Part shown: in pieces, positions 11,877 through 22,269 of the stretch
How the letters are laid out: the number at the start of each line of letters is the position of its first letter
How positions within the stretch are numbered: the stretch's first letter is position 1
DNA from: Epiperipatus broadwayi
Lineage: Eukaryota; Onychophora; Udeonychophora; Euonychophora; Peripatidae
Assembly: GCA_028023455.1 (NCBI GenBank)
Contig: JAQFVV010001057.1
Coordinates: forward strand, 41,001-105,000
Length of the DNA: 64,000 nt
Reading direction: 5' to 3'
Made by a program: the position numbers and the translations under genes
The notes under the pieces: model-generated
The model's input: only the letters and a program-made list of their open reading frames with translations
What the model was told of the DNA's origin: nothing
Databases searched by the model: none

Positions 11877-12032
11877 TATTAGATGAGTAGGCAGTAGATA
11901 GGAACTTTATGCCCAAGCCTTCTGGCATCCATTGATTACTCTGGTTGGCACTGAGTTGCACTAATAATATGGAGAGTTTGCCTGTTTTAATAACAATAAT
12001 GTTCTAGCATAAGAAATAGTGATCAAGTGATG

Positions 12033-12044
12033 TTTATAAATTTA
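12033..12044. repeat. Target-site duplication, right copy
   Basis: TTTATAAATTTA, identical to 11065-11076. Confidence 0.7.
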
Positions 12045-13154
12045 CAATAAAATTATTTACATTCATCTCAGATAGACATAATAATTATTCTATACATTTT
12101 AACCTTCACCCTATATTCATAATCTAGTTCTTTAAAATAATATATTCATTCTTCTTACTATCATGTATGCTTTCATACTGTTATTATAACATTTTTACAA
12201 TTCATGAGTTATCTGGTTATCTTAGTCATCTTTTTCTATTGACCTTAAATTATACATCATATTTAAAATTTGTATAAAATTATTGCACTATAATCTTATC
12301 AAAAAAAAAAATTGCTACTATAGTAATGTTATAAAAACAATATACGGTATTCAAAATGAATAGTGAAATTAAGGATTCTTTTTCATATACATTCATTCTC
12401 TATTTCTCACTTATATTTTCTGTTTGTCTTTGATTTCAGGTATCATTATTGTTATAAGAATTTGTTCAGATTTTATTCAAATATAAAGTATTTGTTCTAT
12501 ATATGGTCTTACTATTTTAAACTAACTGTCAAAACTTAGGAAGAAAAACTATAAAGTTCTTAAAATATTTAATCAACTTTTGATACCTACTATATTCTTA
12601 TTTACCCCAAAATTTCATAGATAAGAAACTGTTTAATCAAATATACTATATCATTATAGAGGGATGGAGGTTTCCTTTATTTATAAGGTGTCATATTTTA
12701 GCAAGTAATCATTTTCCTAATGATCTTATCCCAATTTTACCCTGGCTTATTCAGCAAGCACTTACAGTATATACTACTCTCATGTCTTTGCAGAAAATTC
12801 TCCCATCTCTTTCTAATAAACTATATGGGTATCACAAAGATTAATCCCATTTAACTAGTATATCAGTTCTTTAGGATGATATTTTTATATCCTATCCTGG
12901 AATTTTAACTCATCTTTCCCTACTGTTACTTCAGCATCTATTATTATATTACCTCTGAACCAACAATAAAATCCAATCTTCCCATTAAATATTTTTCTTT
13001 TCCCATTTGATCATATTATAAAACAAATAATCTGCCTTTATCATCATCAATGTGATAATTTTTTATAATATAACAAATGAGGTCATGATTCTTTTTTTTT
13101 TTACATTAACATTCACTCTTTTCTTATTCTCATAAAAAAACATTACACTTTACA
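12045..13154. other. No gene recognised
   Basis: AT-rich, no ORF with recognisable protein character and no repeat boundaries seen. Confidence 0.5.
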
Positions 13155-13617
13155 ATATTGTAACGAGCACAGACGTTCGTTACATTGTTTTTTTTTATAT
13201 TTATTAAGCATGAAAGTAAATCAAAAAGTTCGCATTTAAAAATTTTCTTTAAGAATTAAAAATTGAAATTAAATATCATCTTAAACTCGTATATATTAAA
13301 TCGCACAGATAAAAAAAAAATTATTAAAATAAAACTGTATTAAAAAATAGAAAAGGTATTTTAAAACAAAAACTTAAAAAGATTTAGAGATAAAAATATA
13401 TCTTTGATTTGGAAAACAGGTTAATTAAAGAGAAATGGAAATGATTGTTAATTAGTTAAATGTAAACCAGCCTTGGGCATTTAAATGTAAAAACATCGGT
13501 CAGAGAGGAAAACAATAGAAACTTTTAGCAAATGAAATAAATCCATTGGGAAATCGGACCTCAACGAAAAGGATCATCGCATCGATGACGTAATGTAAAT
13601 GCAATCCTTCAAATGAA

Positions 13618-13626
13618 TATAAAAGG
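13618..13626 (+). promoter_or_regulatory. TATA box of LTR-like copy 2
   Basis: TATAAAAGG, 89 bases upstream of the ACGCA hairpin. The downstream motif GATGTGACTATATGT is shared with copy 1. Confidence 0.5.
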
Positions 13627-13706
13627 ACATGGTTGAAAATTATTAGTGATTGATTATTGATTATTACGATGTGACTATATGTAGTACTACGGAGTTGGAG
13701 GTGATG

Positions 13707-13731
13707 GAATTGACAGACGCACTGTCAATTC
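13707..13731 (+). other. ACGCA-loop hairpin in LTR-like copy 2
   Basis: Perfect 10-bp stem GAATTGACAG/CTGTCAATTC closing an ACGCA loop (13717-13721). The stem sequence differs from copies 1 and 3 while the loop is the same. Confidence 0.75.
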
Positions 13732-15045
13732 TGTCAGCTGTTAAAGAAAGAAAGAGAAATGAATTATCGTTTTTCTACATTGAGGACCAGTTAAAACAAA
13801 AACCTCCGGATGGATAAATAAATCGGCCAACAGAATATCAATCTTAGGACGGTGTGGGAATTTACGTTCATGGCAAGCAACGGATAAAGTTGGACGTTTT
13901 AAAAATCGTAAGAACTTTATATTCACTTTACAATTAATGAACATTAAATTAAAACTTTTCGTATTTAAAATAATTGTATTAGTTTCCTATCTGACTAAAG
14001 TAGTTAAAATGTTATTTGATGTATTTTTTATTTATTTGTGTAAAATCATTTCCATTTATTTAATTTTGTTCTTTAAGTTTATTTATGATTTCTGTTTTCC
14101 GATAAATTAAAATATATCAATGTTAAACTTAAGTCAGGCGTAAATGGCTGTATAGATTTGTAAAGTTATATTAGGGGAGGGTAATCTTAGGTTATTTGTT
14201 TCGTGGTTAAATTGGGTGAATGGATTGGATATATTGGTGTGATTAGTAGATGTAATATTGATTCGCTATGGGCAGAATCGCTTCATACGCCGCACACTTC
14301 CATTTGCCTATGGAAGGAATTATAAGTCGGATACCGCAGTTCCTTTCTATGGAGTTTTTTTTGTTTTATTGCTCTTCTTTGCAGATAGATGTAATATTCC
14401 TATCTCATGAGAAGCAATTTCTTCTCTTAACTTTTTGTGCTGACGTATTTTATTACATTGAATACATCGATATATCAGATGAATTGATGCCGGTTTGACT
14501 ACGAATTTTAACCTAAGGTTAAATAGGGATAGAATGTTTATTTTCAAAAGCAAATCTATGTGGTCTCTTCATACTTGACCCTAAATAAAAATGCATTAAA
14601 TTTAAGTTGTTTATAGACGCTTGCATGGATTGGTTATCGGTTAAGTATGTTTTGGGTTTTCATATTTGATCAAAATATATAGACATTCGATAAATAATGA
14701 TACCTTATGGTGAGTATCTAAAATGTATTTATTCGGATGTCTTTTAAGTTATTGGTGACAATGCAAGTATCTCATGGTGAATACTATTGGGTTACATATA
14801 AATTTCCCTCCGCAATTGTCAGTAATCAATAATTTTGTATTTTGATCGTTTATGTTTCTTTTGAAATGTTTTTGACCGTGAAATCTATGTAACCGATCTA
14901 TATTCAACATTATAAACAAGCTTTCATAAATTTATATGTGCGAACTTAATTAAAATGTAAAATTATAATATAATAGAAATAAAAATGTAAATTAAAATCT
15001 AAGGTAAAGTTAAAAATAATGTTAAATGTTTAAAATGTAAAACTA

Positions 15046-15227
15046 ATACTAAAATAATTTTAAATCTTATATATATGTGCATAAATAAATGTTTGTATGT
15101 TAATTACTGGCAGTGGCTTATTTTATTTATTTTTTTATACTAAAATAATTTTAAATCTTATATATATGTGCATAAATAAATGTTTGTATGTTAATTACTG
15201 GCAGTGGCTTATTTTATTTATTTTTTT
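15046..15227 (+). repeat. 91-bp tandem duplication inside LTR-like copy 2
   Basis: 15046-15136 and 15137-15227 appear identical by eye. The unit includes ATATATGTGCATAAATAAAT and ACTGGCAGTGGCTT. Copies 1 and 3 show a single unit, so the duplication is private to this copy and recent. Confidence 0.85.
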
Positions 15228-15451
15228 AATATTGAAATATAATTAGATAAGATATTATATTATTTAATCTCTGCTATTCCACTGAGCTAGTGACATGGGC
15301 TAACGACTGGAACCAAAATATTTTTAAAAAAATTTTTTTTTTTTTTGACTTACGTATCTGCCTACTTATAAATTTTTCTAGGTTCAAATGCCTAGATGGC
15401 GCCCCATAGTGCAGATTACGTAAGTCTACCTTCTCCGGATCGTTACAATAT

Positions 15452-16532
15452 ATTTATTGTTATTTTCATAGAATTTTATAAACTTTTATTTATCACCACT
15501 AGTTCATTCCCCTTTGTCAAATATACTTTATTATAATAAATTTGAAATATCTCTACAACACATTTTACCACACTCAATTTTTAAAAATATATACCGGCTA
15601 AAATATAAAGTTAAAATATTATACTATCCCCCACCCCACCACTACCACCTCACACAGACTTTCCTATGTATAACTGATGTATACTCTCTTCATGTCTGTA
15701 AGCATAGTCTTCCTTCTTTTTTTTTAACAAGAATAAATAATAAAAAGGCTAATACCTTTTAACCTTATATACCAGATTGCATATAATAATTATTTCAATT
15801 ATTGCTAATTATAATACCTAGCATTTATATTTTATATCAAACAAAATAAGTATTAATAATAAATTTAAAATTAAAAAGAAAAAATAATTTTCTCTTTATT
15901 TTTTTTAAACCCATTTCAATTCTTAGTTTAATACTATCATGGTAACCCAATAGATGATGTTCACCATTCCTCACGAGTTTGGGTGCTTCTCATATTTTCT
16001 TTCTGCTAGAAAACATGTATATTTAAACAAAACATTTGACAAATAAGCACAACACTAACTGAACAAAAGTTCTGAATTGAATGCATCCTTCCTTCTTGAC
16101 TAGTTTAAAGTTACAGGTGCATAATTATACTCTTGAGAAATATCTTAGTGAAAGAATTTAACAAATCTTCTCAATACCTCTTCACATTATACACACTTTA
16201 AAATATGCTAAATTAATTCATCAGTAAGTTTCCTACCTTATTTATTTCTTTACTTTCCTTTGACTTATTAATCTCGAAATATTTAAATAAATATCTTCGT
16301 TATGGTCATCCACTATTAAAAAGTTAAATAGACTTTTTCAATTATCCTCCTTTTTACTATTCCTTTCTTTAATAATATAATAAGATTTCACTTTCTATTA
16401 AAACATGAGAAATATTAATTCATCTTTTATCTGTCCTCTTTTTTTATTCATTATTAAATATATGCAAACATTTTTTCAAACTATTTATCACAAGTCAATT
16501 GCTCAATTTAAACAGAATATTAATTTTATTAC
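15452..16532. other. No gene recognised
   Basis: AT-rich, with a C-rich stretch near 15630-15655. No recognisable coding region. Confidence 0.5.
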
Positions 16533-16551
16533 AATATTGCAATTCAAATAA
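16533..16551 (+). repeat. 19-bp inverted repeat, left edge of PLE
   Basis: AATATTGCAATTCAAATAA; its perfect reverse complement is at 22250-22268. Homology stops at both ends of the 19 bases. Confidence 0.8.
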
Positions 16552-16634
16552 CTAGTCAAAGGATTGTATAGCAATGGAATAATGAATAGATGGATATTGG
16601 AAAAAAATAGTAAGTAAGGAATGTGAAATAGCAA

Positions 16635-17587
16635 AGATTTATGGGGCACCAAGGATTTATAAAGAAGGAATATTTTTAAGACCAGTGATTAATGGAAAAA
16701 AGTCATATTTTGATAAAGTATGGAAATAGTTTGGGAGTATGTTTAAGAAGTATGTGGATAGAAATAGTGAAACATATATTAAGAATAAAGATTTAGTGAG
16801 AGAAATTAAAAGAAAAGTGAAGGAATATGGTAATTATAAATTAACATTGATAAAAATAGATGTAGTTTCTATGTATACAAATATAAATATAGAGAAAGCA
16901 ATTAAAATAGCAATAGATAAATATGCTGAGGATAGGGAAAAGGAGATAGAGATACCTATAGATAAATTAAAGAATTTAATAGACTTTTGAGTTTAATGGA
17001 GAATTTTATAAGCAAAGGGAAAGGTTATTGATAGGAGGTGCATTGAGAGGGGTATTAAGTGATTTGTATATGCAGGAAATGGAGAAAGTAATGATAAAAG
17101 ATGAAAATGCACCGGTAATGATAGATGATTATTAATATTTGATAAAACTGAAAGGCAAATTAAAAAATATATAGATAAAATTAATAAGGTGGATGAAAAG
17201 ATAAAATTTACAGTAGAATGGAAAAAGGACAATAAATTGGTGTATTTGGATATATTAATAAAGAAGCAATATATTAAAGAAAGATGTGAAGTGAAAACAG
17301 AAGTATATAGGAAAATAGGTAATAATGTGGCAAATTGGAGGTCTAATATGGATAATAGGTATAAAATTAATTCTATAAGTTCAAAGGTATATAGGGTGAA
17401 CAATTATTGTAATAATAAGGAGCAATATGATAAGGAGATAAGGATGATAATTGAAGAATTTAAAGGGAATGATTATCTGGAAAAGGTAATAAGAAAGAAT
17501 ATAAAAAAAAATAGAAGAGAAATACAAAAAGGAAAAAAAGAAGGTAAAAAAGATATAAAAACAAGGATAATAAAAAGAAATATATAG
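16635..17587 (+). pseudogene. PLE reverse transcriptase remnant
   Basis: Fragments match PLE RT in order. YGAPRIYKEGIFLRPVINGK (16638 on) parallels the PLE motif of type PKIHKPGxPLRPIVS. LIKIDVVSMYTNINIEKA (16739 ORF) parallels the SFDVVSLFTNVP motif holding the first catalytic Asp. GALRGVLSDLYMQEME near 17040 parallels the GSPLSPVxADIFMEE motif, and a degraded xIDDY follows near 17120 at the catalytic YxDD site. KIKFTVEWKKDNKLVYLDILI and TEVYRKIGN (17189 ORF) match the PLE thumb region. Stop codons and frame changes near 16727, 16988 and 17134 break it, so no active enzyme could be made. Confidence 0.8.
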
Positions 17588-17654
17588 GAATTAAAACTAA
17601 TGATAATAGAATACTTAAAGGGATAAATAAAATTATTAGAATAATTAATAAAAC

Positions 17655-17995
17655 ATGGAAGGATATTATAAAATAGTGAATAGAAAAAGAAAAAGTATAA
17701 TGAAGATATTGGATAATAAATATATAAATGGGGAAGGGAAGAATGTTAATGGAGTGTATGAAACAGAATGTAAGATATGTAAGGATAAAGGAATTGGAAA
17801 CAAGAATGTGGGTGAAACAAAAAGTTTTATGTATACTAGATTGGAACAGCATAAGAATGATAAAAGGTCATCAATATATATGCATATTATGGAAACAGGT
17901 CATAATATTGGACAGTATAAGAATGATTAGTTATACAGATAAAAAAGAGATAGGAGGATAAAGGAGGCAATATTAATTAAGAAAATTAATCCTAA
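17655..17995 (+). pseudogene. PLE GIY-YIG endonuclease remnant
   Basis: The protein reads GVYETECKICKDKGIGNKNVGETKSFMYTRLEQHKND, the beginning of a PLE GIY-YIG domain with its CxxC pair and a GET in the YIG position, then IYMHIMETGHNIG. After a frame change at about 17930 it continues RRIKEAILIKKINPNLNMDGG, the typical end of this domain with the catalytic Glu in the KEA motif. A G8 tract follows at 18009. The link to the RT fragment is frame-broken. Confidence 0.8.
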
Positions 17996-18540
17996 TCTTA
18001 ATATGGATGGGGGGGGGTAAGAACAGTGATATTATAAGAAAGGGAGAAGAAATTAGGGTAGGAGTAAAAATGGTTAAGGATAATATATGAAAATAGTTAT
18101 AAAAATATATAATATAAAAATATATAATAGAGGGAGCTATGGGATAGGAAATATGAAAGGGAGGTTAAAAGGAAATTAAAATTACTAGTAGAAAATGGTG
18201 AATAGAGAAAAGTAGAAGAAGTGAATAAGATAAAATTTATGTGTAATAATTGAGATAATAATAAGGTAAAATGCGTTAAGTAAGAATAGATAAAAGTAAA
18301 AGATAAGAAGAATAAAGAATGATATATTAACAGTCATAAGGGTAATAAAATTAGGGTAGTAAAAAGGTAAGGTTAGTATATGATGTAAATATTATATATA
18401 TAAAATAAAATATTATGAATATTAGAATAGTAGGAGGATAGGAAAGAGTAATTAATAATTAAAAATTAGTAAAATAATTAAAAATTAGTAAAGTAAATGT
18501 ATATAAGAGATATATGTATTAAAGATTTATATATAAAGCT

Positions 18541-18665
18541 CACAAAATAAGCTCTTAACAAACTTTGAGAATATCCTCAACCCCAAATCAGTTTCTGCTA
18601 CTGGTGTCATCAGTGAGTGGGGGTTGAAGATATTCTCAAAGCTTGTTAAGAGCTTATTTTGCAAG
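18541..18665. repeat. Long hairpin between PLE coding part and LINE insertion
   Basis: Arms 18541-18584 and 18619-18665 are inverted copies with few mismatches over about 44 bp (both contain AAATAAGCTCTTAACAA and GAGAATATC). The 34-nt loop holds a hammerhead-like core on the minus strand. The position fits a PLE terminal structure. Confidence 0.85.
18584..18622 (-). ncRNA. Hammerhead-like core in PLE hairpin
   Basis: Minus strand: CTCA, then CTGATGA (18613 to 18607), a short irregular stem, GAAA (18595 to 18592), CTGATT and TGGGG. Order and flanks copy the 11.8-kb motif (CTCA-CTGACGA...GAAACT...TGGGG). Helix II is poor and helix III would be a single pair, so activity is doubtful. Confidence 0.35.
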
Positions 18666-18669
18666 CTCT

Positions 18670-18683
18670 ATATATAACATTTG
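18670..18683. repeat. Target-site duplication of LINE, left copy
   Basis: ATATATAACATTTG, identical to 21980-21993. Confidence 0.9.
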
Positions 18684-21600
18684 GCTGCAGAAAGGAGTTT
18701 GCTATTAACTGAAAGGAGACCCTTTGATTCCTCTTGGAGGCCTTAAAGGAACCGAGCAGGGCAAATTCCTAATGTCCACTCCATACGTTCTTGTCGTTGC
18801 AGCTGTTATTACTATATGTTTATTCATATAGTATACGAACATGGATGGGCTGCTCACCAACACGCATTAGCCAACGTGGTGAGTTTATTGGCTTTTTACC
18901 TCTGAGTTTAAGATCAAGAAACACCATGGTCTTTCTTCTCAGTGCCTGATAAGGCAGAATGAATGTTTGTGTAAATGATAAAGATTTTTCCCAATTATAC
19001 AATTATGACAGACAAAAATAAAGCATGGCCCTTAATCCCAGGAGGATGTAAAGTCACCAACCAAGGCAGCGGTTGGTGGCCGAAGGCGGAGGGTGCTAAG
19101 AATATCCTGGAGGCGGACCCAGGCTGCCATTTGATGATGACTTTTTATTTAGGTACTTACAACTGCAGATCACTTTCAAGTGAAGGAAGATTGCAAGAAT
19201 TAGAAGAAGAACTCTCTTATATTAAATGGGATATTATTGGACTTTGTGAAGTTAGAAGAAAAGGTGAAGAGACAATTGATTTAAAAAGTGGACATATGCT
19301 CTATTATAAAGGCACAAATTTTGGAAATACAAGTGGAGTAGGATTCATTATAAATAAAAAGTGGAAGAACAATATTGTGGAGATTGATGGTGTATCAGAT
19401 AGAGTGGCAAGATTAGTTATACAACTTAATAGCAGATATCAAATGCAGATAATTCAGGTTTATGCCCCAACAAGTTCTCACAGTGATGAAGTAGTAGAAG
19501 ATTTTTATATGGATGTACAAAAGGCTTTTGATCAAAGTAAACAACATTTTAAAATTGTTATGGGAGATTTTAATGCTAGAATTGGTAAACAAATGAAAGA
19601 TGAAAGTGTTGTAGGTAATTTTGGTTATGGTAATAGAAATGAGAGAGGACATAGACTTGTGGAGTTTGCAGAGAAGGAAAAACTTTATATTATGAATTCT
19701 TTTTTTGAGAAAAATGTTAGAAGGAAATGGACATGGAAGCATCCAAATGAAGGTACAGCAGAATTGGATTATATTTTGACTAACAGGAAATACATATTTC
19801 AAGATTGTAATGTTCTTAATAAATTTAATACAGGAAGTGATCATCGATTAGTAAGGGGTAAGATACATGTTAATGTAAAACTAGAGAGACAAAAATTATT
19901 AAGAAAAACTATATTTACAGTTGATATTCCTAATCTTCAGAAACATTCTAATGAATTTAAATTAGAACTTACAAATCGGTTTCAAGTATTAGTAGATTTT
20001 GAACATGATTCAGATTTGAATGAAATTAATATGAAAATAACTGATACACTTTTAAAAACTGCAACAAAGATAGCTGGTAGAAAAAAGCAGCAATTGACTA
20101 ATAAAATTTCTACTGAGACTAGAGAACTTATGAAGAAAAGAAGGAATATGAAGATATGCAAGAATGATGCATTAAAAAGAATTGAATATCTCGAATTTTG
20201 TAAAATGATGTGGAAAAGAGTTGAAAATGATATAAGAAAGTATAACTGTGAACTAGCAAGAAAAGCTGTAGAAGAAAATAAAAGTCTTAAGAATGTAAAA
20301 CAACATTTTGGTATTGGTAGGAAATTTATATCTGCAATAAGGAAAAAAGATGGAATTATTACTAAAAAGAGGGATGACATTATGAAATTGGTAGAAGATT
20401 TTTATCAAGAATTATATAGTAATAAAGAACAAGTACCTCCTATATCTATTACATCTTCCGAATTGCCCAGAATTTTAAATGAAGAAGTGAGAAATGCAAT
20501 TAAATGTATGAAAAAAGGAAAGGCTCCAGGTAATGATGGAATTATAATTGATATATTAAAAGAAGCAGGTGAAGAAACAGAAAAAATATTAGCAAAGTTA
20601 TATACCAAATGTCTAAATGATAAAGATGTACCGGATGATTGGAAGAATGCAGTAATAATATTAATATTTAAAAAAGGTGATAAAGAAGATATTAGAAATT
20701 ATAGACCTATCAGCCTTTTATCAGTTTTATATAAAATTTTTACCAAGATAATTACAACTCGTCTACAGAGAACCTTGGATTTTCACCAACCAAGAGAACA
20801 AGCTGGATTTAAAAGTGGTTTTAGTACAGTAGATCATATTCAAGTATTGAGAGAAGTTATAAAAAGGACAAATGAATATGAGTTGTCATTATGTTTTGGA
20901 TTTGTAGATTATGAAAAGGCATTTGATTCTATAAACATTTCTTCAGTGATTAAAGCTTTGGATCATCAAGGTATAGATCCAGGATATTGTCATATTTTAA
21001 AGAATATTTATAAAAATGCAACAGCAACAATTAGATTACATAATGATACTGGGAAAGTCAACATTGAGAAAGATGTAAGACAAGGTGACTCCATATCTCC
21101 AAAACTTTTTACAGCAGTGCTGCAAGAAGTATTTTGTGGATTAAAATGGGAAACTAAAGGAGTGAAAGTAAATGGAGATTATTTAAGTCATTTAGATTTC
21201 GCAGATGATGTAGTTGTTTTTGCAAATAATGCTTCCGAGCTGCAGGAAATGTTGCAGGAGTTATCAGATGAAAGTAGGAAAGTAGGACTAAAGATAAATG
21301 TTAAAAAGACTAAAGTAATGTTTAATCGATTTGCTCAAAATATGAAAATAAAGATTGATTATGATGAATTAGAAGAAGTTAAGAGTTACAAATACCTTGG
21401 TCAGATTATTAATACAGATGGAAGCATAATAGAGGAAATTAATCATAGAATTAAACTTGGTTGGAGTGCTTTTGGTAGAAATATCTTGATATTAAAAGGA
21501 AATATGCCTATGTGTTTGAAAAGAAAGGTTTTTAACAAATGTGTTTTACCAGTTCTTACTTATGGATCTGAGACTTGGACACTTAATAGAAGATCAATAC

Positions 21601-21979
21601 AGAGACTTCAGACCACTCAAAGAAGTATGGAGAGATGTATGTTGGGAGTAACAAGAAGAGATCGAAAACGCAATGTATGGGTAAGAGAACAAACAGGTGT
21701 TACTGACCTCATTGAAAAAATTAAAAGATTGAAGTGGAGTTGGGCTGGATATATTGCTAGAAGAGATTATAATAGATGGACAATTGAAATTTTAAACTGG
21801 ATTCCAAGAGATTGTAAAAGACCCAGAAGGAGACCACATGTAAGATGGACGGATGAAATAAGAAAATGTGTAGGGGTGATGTGGAGAAGAGAAGCTAAAG
21901 ATCAGAGAAGATGGATTAAACTTGGAGAGACCTTCATCCTGCAGTGGATTGATAATGATTGATAATGATGATGATGATG
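18684..21979 (+). mobile_element. Full-length RTE-type LINE with 14-bp target duplication
   Basis: The element is 3,296 bp between perfect copies of ATATATAACATTTG (18670-18683 and 21980-21993). It has a 5' untranslated region of about 290 bp, relatively GC-rich for the window and containing a hairpin CTCACCA/TGGTGAG (18853-18883), one long ORF, and a very short 3' end of GATAATGATGATGATGATG repeats instead of poly-A, as is typical of the RTE clade. It sits inside the PLE, just after the hairpin at 18541-18665. Related copies are at 1-1640 and 25270-27032. Intact ORF and clean duplications point to recent transposition. Confidence 0.9.
18975..21962 (+). CDS. LINE endonuclease-reverse transcriptase, RTE type (995 aa)
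   Basis: The polyprotein nicks target DNA and copies the element RNA at the nick (target-primed reverse transcription). The N-terminal apurinic-like endonuclease spans about residues 55-295, with Asn63 in TYNCRS, Glu92 in LCEVR, VYAPTSS near 162-168, GDFN at 197-200 and SDH at 288-290. RT spans about 500-790: [10 protein letters not shown] (514-523), NYRPIS (575-580), VDYEKAFDS (644-652), RQGDSISP (702-709) and the catalytic FADD (742-745). The C-terminus carries LTYGSETW, then a basic region ending RWIKLGETF. No RNase H or zinc knuckle is seen, which suits a single-ORF RTE. All catalytic residues I can place are present. The first Met is used; starts near residue 54 ([10 protein letters not shown]) are possible. 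Confidence 0.9.
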   Translation: MIKIFPNYTIMTDKNKAWPLIPGGCKVTNQGSGWWPKAEGAKNILEADPGCHLMMTFYLGTYNCRSLSSEGRLQELEEELSYIKWDIIGLCEVRRKGEETIDLKSGHMLYYKGTNFGNTSGVGFIINKKWKNNIVEIDGVSDRVARLVIQLNSRYQMQIIQVYAPTSSHSDEVVEDFYMDVQKAFDQSKQHFKIVMGDFNARIGKQMKDESVVGNFGYGNRNERGHRLVEFAEKEKLYIMNSFFEKNVRRKWTWKHPNEGTAELDYILTNRKYIFQDCNVLNKFNTGSDHRLVRGKIHVNVKLERQKLLRKTIFTVDIPNLQKHSNEFKLELTNRFQVLVDFEHDSDLNEINMKITDTLLKTATKIAGRKKQQLTNKISTETRELMKKRRNMKICKNDALKRIEYLEFCKMMWKRVENDIRKYNCELARKAVEENKSLKNVKQHFGIGRKFISAIRKKDGIITKKRDDIMKLVEDFYQELYSNKEQVPPISITSSELPRILNEEVRNAIKCMKKGKAPGNDGIIIDILKEAGEETEKILAKLYTKCLNDKDVPDDWKNAVIILIFKKGDKEDIRNYRPISLLSVLYKIFTKIITTRLQRTLDFHQPREQAGFKSGFSTVDHIQVLREVIKRTNEYELSLCFGFVDYEKAFDSINISSVIKALDHQGIDPGYCHILKNIYKNATATIRLHNDTGKVNIEKDVRQGDSISPKLFTAVLQEVFCGLKWETKGVKVNGDYLSHLDFADDVVVFANNASELQEMLQELSDESRKVGLKINVKKTKVMFNRFAQNMKIKIDYDELEEVKSYKYLGQIINTDGSIIEEINHRIKLGWSAFGRNILILKGNMPMCLKRKVFNKCVLPVLTYGSETWTLNRRSIQRLQTTQRSMERCMLGVTRRDRKRNVWVREQTGVTDLIEKIKRLKWSWAGYIARRDYNRWTIEILNWIPRDCKRPRRRPHVRWTDEIRKCVGVMWRREAKDQRRWIKLGETFILQWIDND

Positions 21980-21993
21980 ATATATAACATTTG
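21980..21993. repeat. Target-site duplication of LINE, right copy
   Basis: ATATATAACATTTG, identical to 18670-18683. Confidence 0.9.
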
Positions 21994-22249
21994 TAAACAC
22001 AAGCTTATTAAATTGAGTCATGTGACATCTGACTTGATTTTTTTTTTTGTAATAGTATTAAAGATTTTTAAGAAGTTAGTAGACAATTAATAATTTTGAG
22101 AATTGATAAATTTGTACAAAATATGAAATGTATTATGTAATGATTGTATTGTTATACGTATCTGAATTTTATAGATCTGTTGAAGATTGCAAGGCACAGT
22201 CGAAACTGTTAATAATAAAAAGTTTTTACTGAAAAAAGTGTAAAAAGAA
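21994..22249 (+). mobile_element. 3' tail of the interrupted PLE
   Basis: Continuation of the PLE beyond the LINE insertion. It ends with CTGTTGA, a stem, GTCGAAAC and TGTTAATAATAAAAAG, the kind of end also seen at 34361-34412 in another PLE. Confidence 0.5.
22177..22206 (+). ncRNA. Hammerhead-like variant at PLE 3' end
   Basis: CTGTTGA (22177-22183), a 5-bp stem GATTG/CAGTC (22185-22189, 22197-22201) and GAAAC (22202-22206). The core differs from CUGANGA by T for A at the fourth base. The layout matches 34361-34391. Confidence 0.3.
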
Positions 22250-22268
22250 TTATTTGAATTGCAATATT
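22250..22268 (-). repeat. 19-bp inverted repeat, right edge of PLE
   Basis: Perfect reverse complement of 16533-16551, lying immediately after the PLE 3' tail. Confidence 0.8.
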
Positions 22269-22269
22269 A

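Larger units (their letters stand above)
11077..12032 (+). mobile_element. Retrozyme-like inverted/tandem element with hammerhead core
   Basis: A 956-bp insertion bounded by the perfect 12-bp duplication TTTATAAATTTA (11065-11076 and 12033-12044). Inside, a left arm (11081-11518) and a right arm (11543-11983) are inverted copies of one sequence around a 24-bp spacer. After the right arm the spacer and unit start again for about 55 bp (11527 onward repeats at 11981 onward), giving a unit of 454 bp. The insertion thus contains one inverted unit, one direct unit and the start of another, as expected if a multimeric transcript had been reverse transcribed with 5' inversion. Each unit contains a hammerhead-like core. 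There is no ORF. Known metazoan retrozymes are tandem hammerhead-bearing non-autonomous elements; this unit is somewhat longer than usual. Assignment is inference. Confidence 0.65.
13159..15447 (+). mobile_element. Long solo-LTR-like element, copy 2
   Basis: Starts TGTAACGA and ends TCGTTACA, an 8-bp inverted terminal match with TG...CA ends. ATAT flanks both sides (13155-13158, 15448-15451). The first 26 bases are themselves palindromic (TGTAACGA, ten bases, TTCGTTACA). Most of its length matches copy 1 (6563-8742, opposite strand) and copy 3 (35864-38001). It has a TATA box at 13618 and an ACGCA hairpin at 13707. Short ORFs inside are not conserved. Best read as a solo LTR of a Ty3/gypsy-type element; no partner internal region is nearby. 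Confidence 0.6.
16533..22268 (+). mobile_element. Penelope-like element interrupted by a full-length LINE
   Basis: The PLE runs from about 16565 to about 22250 in + orientation: decayed RT, GIY-YIG, a hairpin region at 18541-18665, then, after the 3.3-kb LINE insertion, a 3' tail with GTCGAAAC followed by an AATAATAAAAAG end. The 5' part of RT is missing. The + strand of the PLE coding part is almost without cytosine. A 19-bp sequence at 16533-16551 recurs inverted at 22250-22268, at the two edges of the composite. Confidence 0.7.

Noticed and set aside
16993-17852. Minus-strand ORFs rich in Leu, Phe and Ser that look like membrane proteins
   Set aside because: They are antisense to the purine-rich, C-poor PLE coding strand, which produces such composition automatically.
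19413-20608. Minus-strand ORFs of up to 143 codons opposite the LINE
   Set aside because: They are shadows of the intact + strand LINE ORF with no protein character of their own.
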